NCBI GenBank assembly: GCA_015066565.1
Contig: SVOB01000001.1
Coordinates: 620,001 to 684,000, forward strand
Origin: Oscillospiraceae bacterium
GTDB taxonomy: Bacteria; Bacillota; Clostridia; Oscillospirales; Acutalibacteraceae
Direction: 5' to 3'
DNA: 64,000 bases
Below, piece after piece: positions 17,568-26,566 of the stretch; positions within the stretch are counted from its first letter, which is position 1, and every line of letters begins with the position of its first letter. A program made the translations under genes and the position numbers. The notes below the pieces were generated by a model that saw only the letters and a list, made by a program, of their open reading frames with translations, was not told where the DNA came from and did no database searches.

Positions 17568-19184
17568 TTATTTCTTTTTGGATTCGGTAATCGCTTCGGT
17601 CTTGTAGGCAAAAACTACACTGGACCTCATACCGTCTGTCTTTGCGGTAAAAATATCATAACTCATACCGAAGCTGAGCCATTCCTTAGTTCTTCCGGCA
17701 AGAGCCTGAGCCTGAGCCTCGGAAAGATTATCCATGCTTATATACTTTTCGCTTGTTTTAAGAATCTGGTCTATTCTTTTTGAATTATCTGCGCTTGTAA
17801 AATTGCCAATCGCCTCGATAAGCTCCTGATTTTCTTCAACAACCGAAAGTATTTCCTTGAGCTTTTCAAGCGTCGCGGGAAGGTTTTCAAGCGACTTCTG
17901 TATTTCCGGGTCCTCCATATCCTTGCTCATTGCCTTGAAAATAGGCATTACATCGTTAATATCCGCTGACAGCTTTGAAACCTCCGATACCGATGAAGAA
18001 AGCTGAGGGAGAAGACTGAGCAGCGTTCTGACCGCAGGGTCGGAAAGCGTCTTTGAAAGAGCGTTTACATCGGTGCTGTTAAGGTCGGTAATGAGCTTAT
18101 CAAGCTTTGCAATATTGTCGTCAGTCATATACGCGCCGAGAGTTTTTATAAGTTTTTCATTGCTTGAATAAAGCTCAATCGCCTCTTTGATTGCCGAAAG
18201 CATATCAGACGCCTTATCCGCGTCACCGTAAAGAAGACTGATAATCCTGTTCATATCAAGCCCCTTGAAAGCAGATGAAACAAGCTGAACATCGGAAAGA
18301 ATATCCTTGACATCATCAACTGTTTTGGGCAGTTCTCCGTTACCTATAGAGCCGATTGATGAGAAAGGAAGAACGGCAAACATTATATTACCGATGGTAA
18401 AGTCCCTGACATCCGCCTGAATTGTATATTTATCATTGACAAGACTCTGATTCAAAACGGAAATATTAAGCTGCGATATACCAAGACTTTCCTCAATCCC
18501 GGGAACTCCTGCAAAGAAAACTATTTGCTTAGAGCCGTCGCTGATTGAGGTGCCGTTATCGATTGAAATATTTGTGTACTGCCCTTCGGGAAGTATCATT
18601 CCGCCGACAAGCAGCATCGGGCAGGAAACAGTATATTCCGCGCCGTTAACGGTAACCTGTTTTTTCAGGTTGTTTTTCGGTGTGATTTCAATTCTCACAT
18701 GACCGTTCATTCCGGCTATTTTTGAAGGGCTGACCTCCTTATCGTCAACAAAGTACTTAATACCGATTTCTACGGGCGGCTTATCATCACTGACGCCGTT
18801 ATAATAAAGGTCGGTTGTATCCATATCCCAGCACAGCATTCCGTTTTCAAGTACGGGATTGGTCATCGATTTAACGTTACGGATTTCCGTCAGCGGACTT
18901 GTATCAACAATTCTGACCTGCGGAGAATCCGTATGAAGCCAGTCAGTGACGCTGACCTTTTTAACCTTTCCCTCGGGTGAAAGGTTAACATAAACCGACT
19001 CCTGCTTACTTGCATCGGTCGCTATTGTTGTATAAACCTGCTGAACATATTCCTCCTCGCCGATTTCGTTAAGAATTATCTTGTTGTTTGTGGCTGCTTT
19101 TTTACCGCATCCCGAAAAGGTTAGCACTCCGAGAGTCAGTACAATAATTGCAGATATTATTTTAAGTGAGGCCTGTTTACGCAT
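17568..19184 (-). CDS. Lipoprotein of an MMPL transport operon
   Basis: A 538-residue lipoprotein: signal MRKQASLKIISAIIVLTLGV, then lipobox FSGC with the cysteine around residue 26. The first half is beta-rich (for example VTDWLHTDSPQVRIVDTSP). Residues about 280-500 are long amphipathic helices rich in Leu, Lys and Ser, probably coiled. I do not recognise a named family. It overlaps the MMPL gene by eight bases and is the last gene of the TetR-MMPL-lipoprotein operon, so it is probably an extracytoplasmic partner of that transporter (inference). The start at 19184 follows a strong GGAGG-type site. Confidence 0.75.
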   Translation of the reverse strand: MRKQASLKIISAIIVLTLGVLTFSGCGKKAATNNKIILNEIGEEEYVQQVYTTIATDASKQESVYVNLSPEGKVKKVSVTDWLHTDSPQVRIVDTSPLTEIRNVKSMTNPVLENGMLCWDMDTTDLYYNGVSDDKPPVEIGIKYFVDDKEVSPSKIAGMNGHVRIEITPKNNLKKQVTVNGAEYTVSCPMLLVGGMILPEGQYTNISIDNGTSISDGSKQIVFFAGVPGIEESLGISQLNISVLNQSLVNDKYTIQADVRDFTIGNIMFAVLPFSSIGSIGNGELPKTVDDVKDILSDVQLVSSAFKGLDMNRIISLLYGDADKASDMLSAIKEAIELYSSNEKLIKTLGAYMTDDNIAKLDKLITDLNSTDVNALSKTLSDPAVRTLLSLLPQLSSSVSEVSKLSADINDVMPIFKAMSKDMEDPEIQKSLENLPATLEKLKEILSVVEENQELIEAIGNFTSADNSKRIDQILKTSEKYISMDNLSEAQAQALAGRTKEWLSFGMSYDIFTAKTDGMRSSVVFAYKTEAITESKKK

Positions 19185-21303
19185 TTTTGTTTTCCTCCTT
19201 AGCTATATTTTCCGTATTTACCGAAGCGGCTTTTTTTCCTTTCGCCCATCCGAATGTCGTCTTTGAAATAACGCCTTCAGATATATAGAGCAGTGGCATT
19301 AAGAAAAATACTATTGACGCCGCACTTATAACCGAACCTCTTGCAAGCAGAGAACAGATGCCCTTGACAATTGAAATATTGCATACAAGATAGACAGCGA
19401 ATGTTGCAACGAAGAATACAACCGCGCTTTGAAATACCGAACGCTCCGCTGCGTTTGCCGCCTTGAGTATGGCTTCTTTTTTGTCAAGTCCCGAATGAAG
19501 TTCCTCGCGGAATCTTGTGGTCAGAAGCACCGCATAGTCAACCGTCGCGCCGAGCTGAATACAGTTAATAACCGTCGGGCCTACAAACGAAACCTCAGCG
19601 CCGAGTATTTTTGAAATCGAAAGATTAATCCAGATTGCAAGCTCAATTGACAGAATAAGAAGTACGGGAAGTGAAACTGACTTGAAAGTTACCGCAAGCA
19701 ATATAAAAATCGCTATTAACGAAAGCATTGCTGTTACATTGAAATCTCTGTTTGTGGTAACTATCATATCCTTGGTTATTGCTCCCTCGCCCGTTACAAT
19801 CGCATTAGGGTCATAGGATTTGATTATTGCCGTCATTTTATCAATCTGACTGTTGAGTTCATCCGAGGCAGACTCATAAACAGAGTTTACCATCATCAAC
19901 TGCTTGCCGTCTTTTTTGCAGATATCAAGTATCTTATCCGGCACGATATCGTCGGGAATGGCGGGACCGATTACCTTGTTATATGAAAGAACTGTCGATA
20001 CTCCGTCAAGATTCTCAATTTCGTTTTCGAGCTTTGTAAGCTTACCCGAATCAATACTGTCGTCAATGATAACGAATTGAGTTGACGCCATCTGAAATTC
20101 ATCCTTCATTTTGTAAAGTCCCTGAATTGAAATTAAGTCTTGGGGAAGCGCCTTATCCATATTGTAATAAAGGTCTACCTTGCTCTGAAGCAAATATGCG
20201 GGAATTAACAGTAAAACGAAAAGCACCGCAAATACCGCTTTGTATTTGAAAACAAAATTATTAAGCTTCTCAAAATGGGGCAGAAATGACTTATGCTTAT
20301 ATTTATTCATTGTATCCTCAAATATCAGCACAAGCTCGGGAAGGATAAGAACAACCGTAAGAATACCGAAAACAACGCCTTTAGACATAACCAGACCTAT
20401 ATCCAGTCCGAGCGTAAAGGTCATAAAGCACAGGGCAAGAAAGCCGAAAATGGTCGTCAATGAACTGCCCATAAGAGCCGTAAACGATTTTGTAACTGCG
20501 TTAGCCATGGCTTCCTCTCGTATGGGGGTTTTGAGCTTTTCTTCGTTATATCGGTCAATAAGGAATACCGAGTAATCCATTGTAACTCCGAGCTGAAGAA
20601 TCGCCGCTATGCTTTGAGTTATAAACGATATTTCACCCTTAAACACATTTGTACCCATATTATATATTATTGCAATGCCCAAAGCGGCAAGCACGATAAA
20701 CGGCTGCAGCCAGGATTCCATCATAAAAGACATCGCAACAAGCGCAACTACAATCGCAAGAACTATATAAATCGGCGCCTCTTTATCCGTTAACTCCTTT
20801 GTGTCCTCAACGATAGCCGAAACGCCCGAAATAAACGCATTTTTGCTCAAAAGCGTTTTGATATTCTTTATGGTTTGCATGGTTTCTGCGGACGAACCGG
20901 CGTACTTATACTGAACAAGCATCATTGTACTGTCAGAGGATTTGCTGTAAAAAATATCCTTTAGCGCGTCGGGCAGAATATCCTGAGGAATAGAAATATC
21001 CGCAAGCGAGTTCACCCAGATAACCGAGCTTACTGCGTCCATTTTTTCTATTTCATCCTTTAATGCGGCAACGTATCTTGCATCCGATTTTTCAACGACA
21101 ATAATTGACATGCTCGCATTATTAAAGGTTTTGTCAAGTATTTCTTCGCCTTGTACCGATTCAACACTGTCGGGCAAATATGACATAATATCATAATTAA
21201 CTCTTGTCATAATAAAGCCGATAATTGAGGGAATTACAAGCGCAAGGGCTATTGCTATAACAATTTTCGGATGCTTGGCCTCCCATAGAGCTATTCTTTT
21301 CAT
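19177..21303 (-). CDS. MMPL/RND-superfamily membrane transporter
   Basis: This 708-residue protein shows the two-fold MMPL/YdfJ architecture: TM1, a large outer loop (about residues 45-170), a block of five TMs (about 175-340), TM7, a second outer loop (380-520) and a second five-TM block (530-690). The motif TMDYSVFLIDRYNEE in the first half and ATVDYAVLLTTRFREE in the second are the conserved proton-relay helices of the family. Members export lipids, siderophores or drugs using the proton gradient. It starts on an ATGA overlap with the upstream TetR gene and overlaps the following lipoprotein gene. The substrate is unknown. Confidence 0.9.
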   Translation of the reverse strand: MKRIALWEAKHPKIVIAIALALVIPSIIGFIMTRVNYDIMSYLPDSVESVQGEEILDKTFNNASMSIIVVEKSDARYVAALKDEIEKMDAVSSVIWVNSLADISIPQDILPDALKDIFYSKSSDSTMMLVQYKYAGSSAETMQTIKNIKTLLSKNAFISGVSAIVEDTKELTDKEAPIYIVLAIVVALVAMSFMMESWLQPFIVLAALGIAIIYNMGTNVFKGEISFITQSIAAILQLGVTMDYSVFLIDRYNEEKLKTPIREEAMANAVTKSFTALMGSSLTTIFGFLALCFMTFTLGLDIGLVMSKGVVFGILTVVLILPELVLIFEDTMNKYKHKSFLPHFEKLNNFVFKYKAVFAVLFVLLLIPAYLLQSKVDLYYNMDKALPQDLISIQGLYKMKDEFQMASTQFVIIDDSIDSGKLTKLENEIENLDGVSTVLSYNKVIGPAIPDDIVPDKILDICKKDGKQLMMVNSVYESASDELNSQIDKMTAIIKSYDPNAIVTGEGAITKDMIVTTNRDFNVTAMLSLIAIFILLAVTFKSVSLPVLLILSIELAIWINLSISKILGAEVSFVGPTVINCIQLGATVDYAVLLTTRFREELHSGLDKKEAILKAANAAERSVFQSAVVFFVATFAVYLVCNISIVKGICSLLARGSVISAASIVFFLMPLLYISEGVISKTTFGWAKGKKAASVNTENIAKEENKNA

Positions 21304-21917
21304 GCTTTCGCCCCCCTGTCAGATAAAGAAACTCCCGCTGCATAACAGGTAAATATATCGGTAAGATTTCTGCAAACCTCGTCAATTCCCAACGGCTTGC
21401 CTCTTATAAGCGCGTTACAGCAGCACGAAACCGTCATATCGAAGAAAATATAAAGTTTATTCTCAGCTTCGGCTTTACTCAGACCGCTTGTCACAAGAGC
21501 CTCAAGAGTTGCGTCATAGAGTTTTTTCGGAGAACCGGAAAGATTTTCAATAACCGCATTGACGCAGATATGCACATTTTTATCAATCAGCCTTGTCAGC
21601 GTCATATTCTTTTTTAAGAATTCGGAAATCCCCTTTATAAGACTTTCAATGCTTTCTCCGTAATCGGACGAGCCGTCGAGCCAAAGGCCCTCGGCGTCGT
21701 TTTCCGACATAAATGCGCTTATTTTATCAATAATGATTTTTGAAATCAAATCGTACTTATCCTTGAAATACAAATAAAATGTACCCTTTGAAACGCCTGC
21801 GTTTTTCACTATTTCATCAATGGATACAAAATGAACGTCCTTATGCTCTGACAGAGCATAAGCAGAGTCAAGAATTCTTCGAAATTTATCGAGCTTTTTT
21901 TCCTCAATTTTACCCAA
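21300..21917 (-). CDS. TetR-family repressor of the MMPL operon
   Basis: The regulator has an N-terminal helix-turn-helix (ILDSAYALSEHKD..VSIDEIVKNAGVSKGTFYLYFKDK) and a helical C-terminal domain. A longer frame begins at an ATG at 21953, but that ATG lies inside an operator palindrome and has no ribosome site. CGGAGGTG at 21932-21924 instead sits eight bases before a TTG at 21917, giving a 205-residue protein (MGKIEEKKLDKFRR). I chose the TTG start. It is the first gene of the operon, with two near-identical palindromes upstream, so it very probably represses its own operon and releases on binding a substrate of the pump. Confidence 0.85.
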   Translation of the reverse strand: MGKIEEKKLDKFRRILDSAYALSEHKDVHFVSIDEIVKNAGVSKGTFYLYFKDKYDLISKIIIDKISAFMSENDAEGLWLDGSSDYGESIESLIKGISEFLKKNMTLTRLIDKNVHICVNAVIENLSGSPKKLYDATLEALVTSGLSKAEAENKLYIFFDMTVSCCCNALIRGKPLGIDEVCRNLTDIFTCYAAGVSLSDRGAKA

Positions 21918-21939
21918 AAATAACACCTCCGACAAAAAA

Positions 21940-21998
21940 TGACTATCAGTCATTTTTAAATTCCGTGTGATATTTTATCACAAAATGACTAATAGTCA
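21940..21998 (-). promoter_or_regulatory. Paired operators TGACTA-N-TAGTCA for the TetR repressor
   Basis: Two 13-bp palindromes: TGACTATCAGTCA (21940-21952, one mismatch) and TGACTAATAGTCA (21986-21998, perfect), centres 46 bp apart. The first covers the untranslated leader of the TetR gene. The TGACT/AGTCA form is common for TetR regulators. Spacing over four helical turns would suit two dimers flanking the promoter. Confidence 0.75.
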
Positions 21999-22042
21999 AT
22001 ATTATTATATGATAATTAACAAATCGTTAACATTATCAGTAT

Positions 22043-22141
22043 CACATTGTTTTACACAGGATGAAATATGGAAAAGCTTAATTTGCAGGATTTAAGGCAT
22101 GAATACAACTTAACAGAACTTAATACAACAGAAAAAAGCCC
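22043..22141 (+). repeat. Dispersed repeat copy R1 (degenerate)
   Basis: Contains ACACAGGATGAAATATGG, then a GCAGGATT segment and ACAACAGAAAAAAGC, in the same order as copies at 27377, 34557, 38710 and 51804. The 3' hairpin half is missing, so it appears to be an older, eroded copy. The rest of the 22018-22302 gap holds only the promoter at 22216. Confidence 0.6.
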
Positions 22142-22215
22142 TTAGTCAGCGATTATTCACTTATGTTTTCGGCGTTGCATACGACACACTTTTCAAGCTT
22201 TATAAGTATATTTCG

Positions 22216-22244
22216 TTGCTTTGGCTATTGAATTGTGGTATAAT
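22216..22244 (+). promoter_or_regulatory. Promoter of the DUF362 gene
   Basis: TTGCTT (22216-22221), 17-base spacer, TATAAT (22239-22244), 58 bases before the ATG. Confidence 0.6.
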
Positions 22245-22302
22245 AAAACGGTAAACATAATATAAAAGCATAAAAGCTTCAAACACTTATAAGGAGAAAA
22301 AA

Positions 22303-23346
22303 ATGGATAACAACAAATGTACTCCCGGAAAAGACGGAAACAAATATGTTCCTTTTGAGAAGCGAACAGGCGAAAGCTCCGTGGTATTCTTTACCAGAGA
22401 CCTTTCTGAAGAAGGACTTAAAAAAATATATGATAAAGTAAGCTCAGTGCTGTGCGGCAAGGTTGCCGTCAAGCTGCACACAGGCGAAGCCGAAGGACCG
22501 AATATTATTCCACGCCCCTGGGTTAAGGAATTGTTTGCTTCACGACTTCCCGAAGCTACCATAATTGAAACAAACACATATTACGAGGGCAGCCGTTATA
22601 CTACCGAGGAGCACCGTAAAACTCTTGAAATAAACGGATGGACTTTCTGCCCCGTGGATATCACCGACAGCGAAGGCGTAGCCGCTCTGCCGGTAAACGG
22701 AGGCAAATGGTTTAAAGAAATGCATGTAGGCAAGAGTATGCTCAATTACGATTCCCTTCTTGTACTGACTCATTTCAAGGGTCACACAATGGGCGGCTTC
22801 GGCGGAAGCAATAAAAATATCGGTATAGGCTGTGCCGACGGTCGGATAGGCAAAGCGGAAATACACACCGCAAAGGGAAGCGACAATATGTGGAGTATTG
22901 CCGAGGAAGAGCTTATGGAACGCATCTCGGAAAGCACCAAAGCAACGGTTGACTATTTTGCGCCGCATATCTGCTATATCAATGTTATGCGTAATATGTC
23001 CGTATCCTGTGATTGCGAAGGACCTGAAGCCGAACCGGTTACAACACCCGACGTCGGACTTGTTGCGTCTTTGGATATTCTTGCTGCGGATAACGCCTGC
23101 ATAGATTTGATTTATAACTTGCCCTACGGCGGCGGAAAGGCGCTTATTGAGCGTGTTGAAACACGTCATGGACTTCGCCAGCTCAGCTATATGAAGGAGC
23201 TTGGGATGGGCAATGACAGATATACCCTGATTGATACAGACAACGGCGACGCTGTTATTACGGCTGCCGATGCAGTTAAGGATATTAAGCCCGAATGGAA
23301 ACCCGACCGTTACAACACCTTCTGGGGACGAAACAAAAAAAGATAA
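22303..23346 (+). CDS. DUF362 domain-containing protein
   Basis: A soluble protein of 347 residues matching the DUF362 family in layout: VAVKLHTGEAEGPNIIPRPW near residue 50, LLVLTHFKGHTMGGFGGSNK near 155, then NIGIGCADGRIGK, and VGLVASLDILAADNACIDLI near 250. The family is widespread in anaerobes and often fused to ferredoxin domains; here no CxxCxxC cluster is present. The biochemical role is not established. It has its own promoter, a GGAG ribosome site and its own terminator, so it is a single-gene unit. Confidence 0.8.
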   Translation: MDNNKCTPGKDGNKYVPFEKRTGESSVVFFTRDLSEEGLKKIYDKVSSVLCGKVAVKLHTGEAEGPNIIPRPWVKELFASRLPEATIIETNTYYEGSRYTTEEHRKTLEINGWTFCPVDITDSEGVAALPVNGGKWFKEMHVGKSMLNYDSLLVLTHFKGHTMGGFGGSNKNIGIGCADGRIGKAEIHTAKGSDNMWSIAEEELMERISESTKATVDYFAPHICYINVMRNMSVSCDCEGPEAEPVTTPDVGLVASLDILAADNACIDLIYNLPYGGGKALIERVETRHGLRQLSYMKELGMGNDRYTLIDTDNGDAVITAADAVKDIKPEWKPDRYNTFWGRNKKR

Positions 23347-23380
23347 ATATAATTAAATTTATAGATTATTTCAAATTTAA

Positions 23381-23420
23381 AAGGCAGCGCATTTGAAGCT
23401 TAGCAATGCGCTGCTTTTAT
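23381..23420 (+). terminator. Terminator after the DUF362 gene
   Basis: GCAGCGCATT pairs with AATGCGCTGC, with a CTTTTATCTTTTT tail. The stem starts near 23384. Confidence 0.8.
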
Positions 23421-23442
23421 CTTTTTCAAATCATTTCGGAAC

Positions 23443-23591
23443 GAGTACTTTATCGTTGTCTGCAATTTTGAAAAAGCAACGAATTAAGGCTTGACCTTGA
23501 CTGCGAAGCCGTACTTGCTAACTGCGGACGGACAAAATTAAGCGGACTTTATGAGCCGTATGAATGCGCAGTATTCAGGTTGAACAAATAA
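23443..23591 (+). pseudogene. C-terminal remnant of a GH13 alpha-glucosidase-type gene
   Basis: The reading frame gives EYFIVVCNFEKATN, then after a shift LDCEAVLANCGRTKLSGLYE and PYECAVFRLNK before a stop at 23589. This matches the usual end of alpha-amylase-family glucosidases (a VVCNF strand, a LLSNY-like strand, and PYEAVVYRL at the end). Only the last 45 or so residues survive, with at least one frameshift, and no start is present. It records loss of a starch- or oligosaccharide-degrading gene. Confidence 0.45.
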
Positions 23592-23616
23592 CAAATACGG
23601 CGCTGATTTCAAAGCA

Positions 23617-23645
23617 GACCTCGGGCAAAAGCCCGAGGTCATTTT
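23617..23645 (+). terminator. Terminator left by the GH13 remnant
   Basis: GACCTCGGGC (23617-23626), loop AAAA, GCCCGAGGTC (23631-23640), then ATTTT. It lies 25 bases after the remnant's stop and was probably its terminator. Confidence 0.7.
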
Positions 23646-23693
23646 GAAGAGTTCTATTAAACGGACAATGCCTTATTTCTAATGATTATTCGG

Positions 23694-23722
23694 TTGAAAG
23701 GATTGTAAAACTGTGGTAAAAT
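23694..23722 (+). promoter_or_regulatory. Promoter of the MmeI-like gene
   Basis: TTGAAA (23694-23699), 17-base spacer, TAAAAT (23717-23722), 36 bases before the ATG at 23759. Confidence 0.55.
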
Positions 23723-23758
23723 AAAAACAAGAATTTGCTTAAAAAATGGGGTAAGAAT

Positions 23759-26539
23759 ATGGCAATCACTAAAAAAGCAAAAGAAATGCAAAAAGCCGCA
23801 AAGGACTTTGCTGAATACTGGAAAGGCAAAGGATATGAAAAAGGCGAAAGCCAAGTGTTCTGGGTTGAACTGCTCGGAAAGGTTTTCGGCGTTGAAAATC
23901 CAACTCATTTTATTGAGTTTGAGGATCAGGTTCATATTGATAAATCCACCGGATTTATTGACGGATATATTCCCGAAACAAAAGTCCTTATTGAGCAGAA
24001 ATCCATTAGCAAGGATTTGAAAAGTGCCATTATGCAGTCTGACGGCTCAATGCTTAACCCATTTCAACAAGCCAAGAAATATATTGCCGAGTTACCTCTT
24101 TCAAGACATCCTAAATGGGTAATTACCTGTAATTTCAAAGAGTTTCTCGTTTATGATATGGAAAATCCTAATGGCGAGCCCGAAAGTATTTTGCTTGAAA
24201 ACCTGCCTAAAGAGTATTACCGCCTTGGATTTCTTGTTGATACGGGCGATGAAAACATAAAGCGTGAGGAAGAAATATCAATTAAAGCCGGCGAAATTGT
24301 CGGCAAGCTTTATGATGCCCTTTCAAAGCAATATGCCAACCCCGACGACGAAGAATCGCAAAAGAGCTTAAATGTTCTTTGTGTCCGCCTTGTATTCTGT
24401 TTCTATGCTGAAGACGCTGATGTTTTCGGCAAACACCTTATGTTTCACGATTACCTCAATCAATTTGATGTTAAGCATTTCCGTTCCGCATTAATTGAGC
24501 TGTTCAAAATATTAAATACCCCCGTTGACAAGAGAGATAAATATCTTGAAGAAGATCTTGCGGCGTTCCCTTATGTAAACGGCGGTCTTTTTGCTGACGA
24601 TAATATTGAAATACCTCAATTCACGGAAGAAATCAGAACGCTTATTTTACAAAACGCAAGCGCTGATTTTGATTGGTCGGAAATAAGCCCGACAATATTC
24701 GGCGCTGTTTTTGAAAGTACATTGAATCCCGAAACAAGGCGTAGCGGCGGTATGCATTATACCTCCGTTGAGAACATTCATAAGGTTATTGATCCGCTGT
24801 TCCTTGACGACCTCAAAGCCGAGCTTGAAGAAATTAAGGAACATAAACAGATAAAAACTAAAAATGACAAACTTGAGCAGTTCTGCACCAAGCTTTCTAC
24901 TCTTAAATTCCTTGATCCTGCTTGCGGTTCAGGCAATTTCTTAACCGAAACATATCTTTCGCTTCGTAAGCTTGAAAATGAGGCAATCGGTATTATTCAG
25001 CAAGACCAGATTGTTTTTGGCGGATTCAGTAATCCCATTAAGGTTAAAATCAGTCAGTTTTACGGTATCGAAATCAATGATTTTGCCGTTACCGTTGCTA
25101 AAACTGCGTTGTGGATTGCCGAAAGTCAGATGATGAAAAAGACCGAGGAAATCATACATCAGAACATTGATTTCCTGCCGCTGACTACAAACGCCTTTAT
25201 CGTAGAGGGTAATGCCCTTCGTATGGATTGGAATGATGTTGTACCCAATACAGAGCTTAATTATATAATGGGTAATCCTCCGTTTGTGGGTGCAAAGTAT
25301 CAAAGCAAAAGCCAACACGATGATTTATACTCACTTAATACCGGAATCAAGGATATAGGTCTTTTGGACTATGTCGGAGGATGGTATATTAAAGCCGCTG
25401 CAATAATGGATAATACAAGCATTAAAACCGCCTTTGTCTCAACAAATTCAATTACACAAGGTGGAGAGCCAGCAATCCTTTGGAAATATATTTTTAACCG
25501 TTACCATAGTCACATCGATTTTGCTTATAGGACGTTTGTATGGAATAGCGAAGCAAACGAAAAAGCAAAAGTTCATTGTGTAATAATAGGTTTCAGCAAT
25601 TCTTCAAGCAGTTCAAAGAGAGTCCTTTACCTTGATGACAACCAAATTAGATTTGTTGATAATATATCGCCATATCTAATTGAAGCCCCCAATATACTAA
25701 TCGAGAAAAGGAAAGAACCTATTTGTAATGTCCATAAAATGATTGCAGGCAATAAAGCCGTAAAATGCTTAGCTTTAATGCTGTCACAAGAAGAAAAAGA
25801 TGATCTTTGCAAAAGAGAACCCAACGCTGAAAAATATATAAAAAAAATGATTGGTTCAGTCGAGTTTATTAATAATATTCCTCGCTACTGTCTTTGGTTG
25901 GTAAACTGTCAACCAAGTGAATTGCGTGCAATGCCACTTGTTTTGGAAAGAGTTAAACAAGTAAGGCAAGAAAGATTATCAAGTTCAGATAAGCAAGCAA
26001 AATCTCTTGCGGAAACACCTACAGTTTTCAGAGATACAAACAATCCAAAAAACGCTATAATAATGCCACTTGTTTCTTCAGAAAGAAGACGATATATACC
26101 TATAGGTTATATAGATGAAAATACTATAGCGAATAATAAAGTTAGTATGATTCCAGATGGTACGATTTATGAATTTGGAATAATAACCTCAAATGTTCAT
26201 AATTCTTGGATGAGAACCGTGTCCATGAGAATGAAGAGCGATTATAGTTATTCGCTTGCAATAGTATATAACAACTTCCCGTGGCCGACTCCAACAAACG
26301 AGCAAAAAGCAAAAATCGAGAAAACCGCTCAGTCAATTCTTGATGCAAGAGCAAAATACCCCGACTGCTCACTTGCCGATTTATATGACGAGCTTACTAT
26401 GCCACCCGAGCTTCGCAAAGCGCATCAGGAAAACGATAGAGCCGTTATGGCGGCTTACGGTTTCAGTACAAAAATGACCGAATCCGAATGTGTCGCCGAG
26501 CTTATGAAAATGTATCAAAAATTGACAGAAAGCAAGTAG
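23759..26539 (+). CDS. MmeI-like (type IIL) restriction-modification enzyme
   Basis: A single 926-residue chain combining nuclease, adenine methyltransferase and target recognition. N-terminal nuclease domain: FIDGYIPETKVLIEQKS (around residues 63-79) fits a PD-(D/E)xK site. Methylase core: FLDPACGSGNFLTE (SAM motif I, about 386) and GNPPFVGAKYQ (catalytic NPPF, about 504). The remainder (about 600-880) is the target recognition and C-terminal spacer, ending in ELTMPPELRKAHQENDRAVM, typical of the family. ATG 23759 is chosen over an upstream TTG (23735) because GGGGTAAG sits five bases before it. MmeI relatives cut about 20 bp from their site and protect by methylating one strand. The target sequence cannot be read here. 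It is followed by a HEPN-like gene 27 bases on. Confidence 0.9.
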   Translation: MAITKKAKEMQKAAKDFAEYWKGKGYEKGESQVFWVELLGKVFGVENPTHFIEFEDQVHIDKSTGFIDGYIPETKVLIEQKSISKDLKSAIMQSDGSMLNPFQQAKKYIAELPLSRHPKWVITCNFKEFLVYDMENPNGEPESILLENLPKEYYRLGFLVDTGDENIKREEEISIKAGEIVGKLYDALSKQYANPDDEESQKSLNVLCVRLVFCFYAEDADVFGKHLMFHDYLNQFDVKHFRSALIELFKILNTPVDKRDKYLEEDLAAFPYVNGGLFADDNIEIPQFTEEIRTLILQNASADFDWSEISPTIFGAVFESTLNPETRRSGGMHYTSVENIHKVIDPLFLDDLKAELEEIKEHKQIKTKNDKLEQFCTKLSTLKFLDPACGSGNFLTETYLSLRKLENEAIGIIQQDQIVFGGFSNPIKVKISQFYGIEINDFAVTVAKTALWIAESQMMKKTEEIIHQNIDFLPLTTNAFIVEGNALRMDWNDVVPNTELNYIMGNPPFVGAKYQSKSQHDDLYSLNTGIKDIGLLDYVGGWYIKAAAIMDNTSIKTAFVSTNSITQGGEPAILWKYIFNRYHSHIDFAYRTFVWNSEANEKAKVHCVIIGFSNSSSSSKRVLYLDDNQIRFVDNISPYLIEAPNILIEKRKEPICNVHKMIAGNKAVKCLALMLSQEEKDDLCKREPNAEKYIKKMIGSVEFINNIPRYCLWLVNCQPSELRAMPLVLERVKQVRQERLSSSDKQAKSLAETPTVFRDTNNPKNAIIMPLVSSERRRYIPIGYIDENTIANNKVSMIPDGTIYEFGIITSNVHNSWMRTVSMRMKSDYSYSLAIVYNNFPWPTPTNEQKAKIEKTAQSILDARAKYPDCSLADLYDELTMPPELRKAHQENDRAVMAAYGFSTKMTESECVAELMKMYQKLTESK

Positions 26540-26566
26540 GAACAACAAGGAGCGATATATTTTATA

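Noticed and set aside
22540-23169. 209-codon minus-strand frame opposite the DUF362 gene
   Set aside because: Antisense shadow; the plus-strand frame has promoter, ribosome site, terminator and family motifs.
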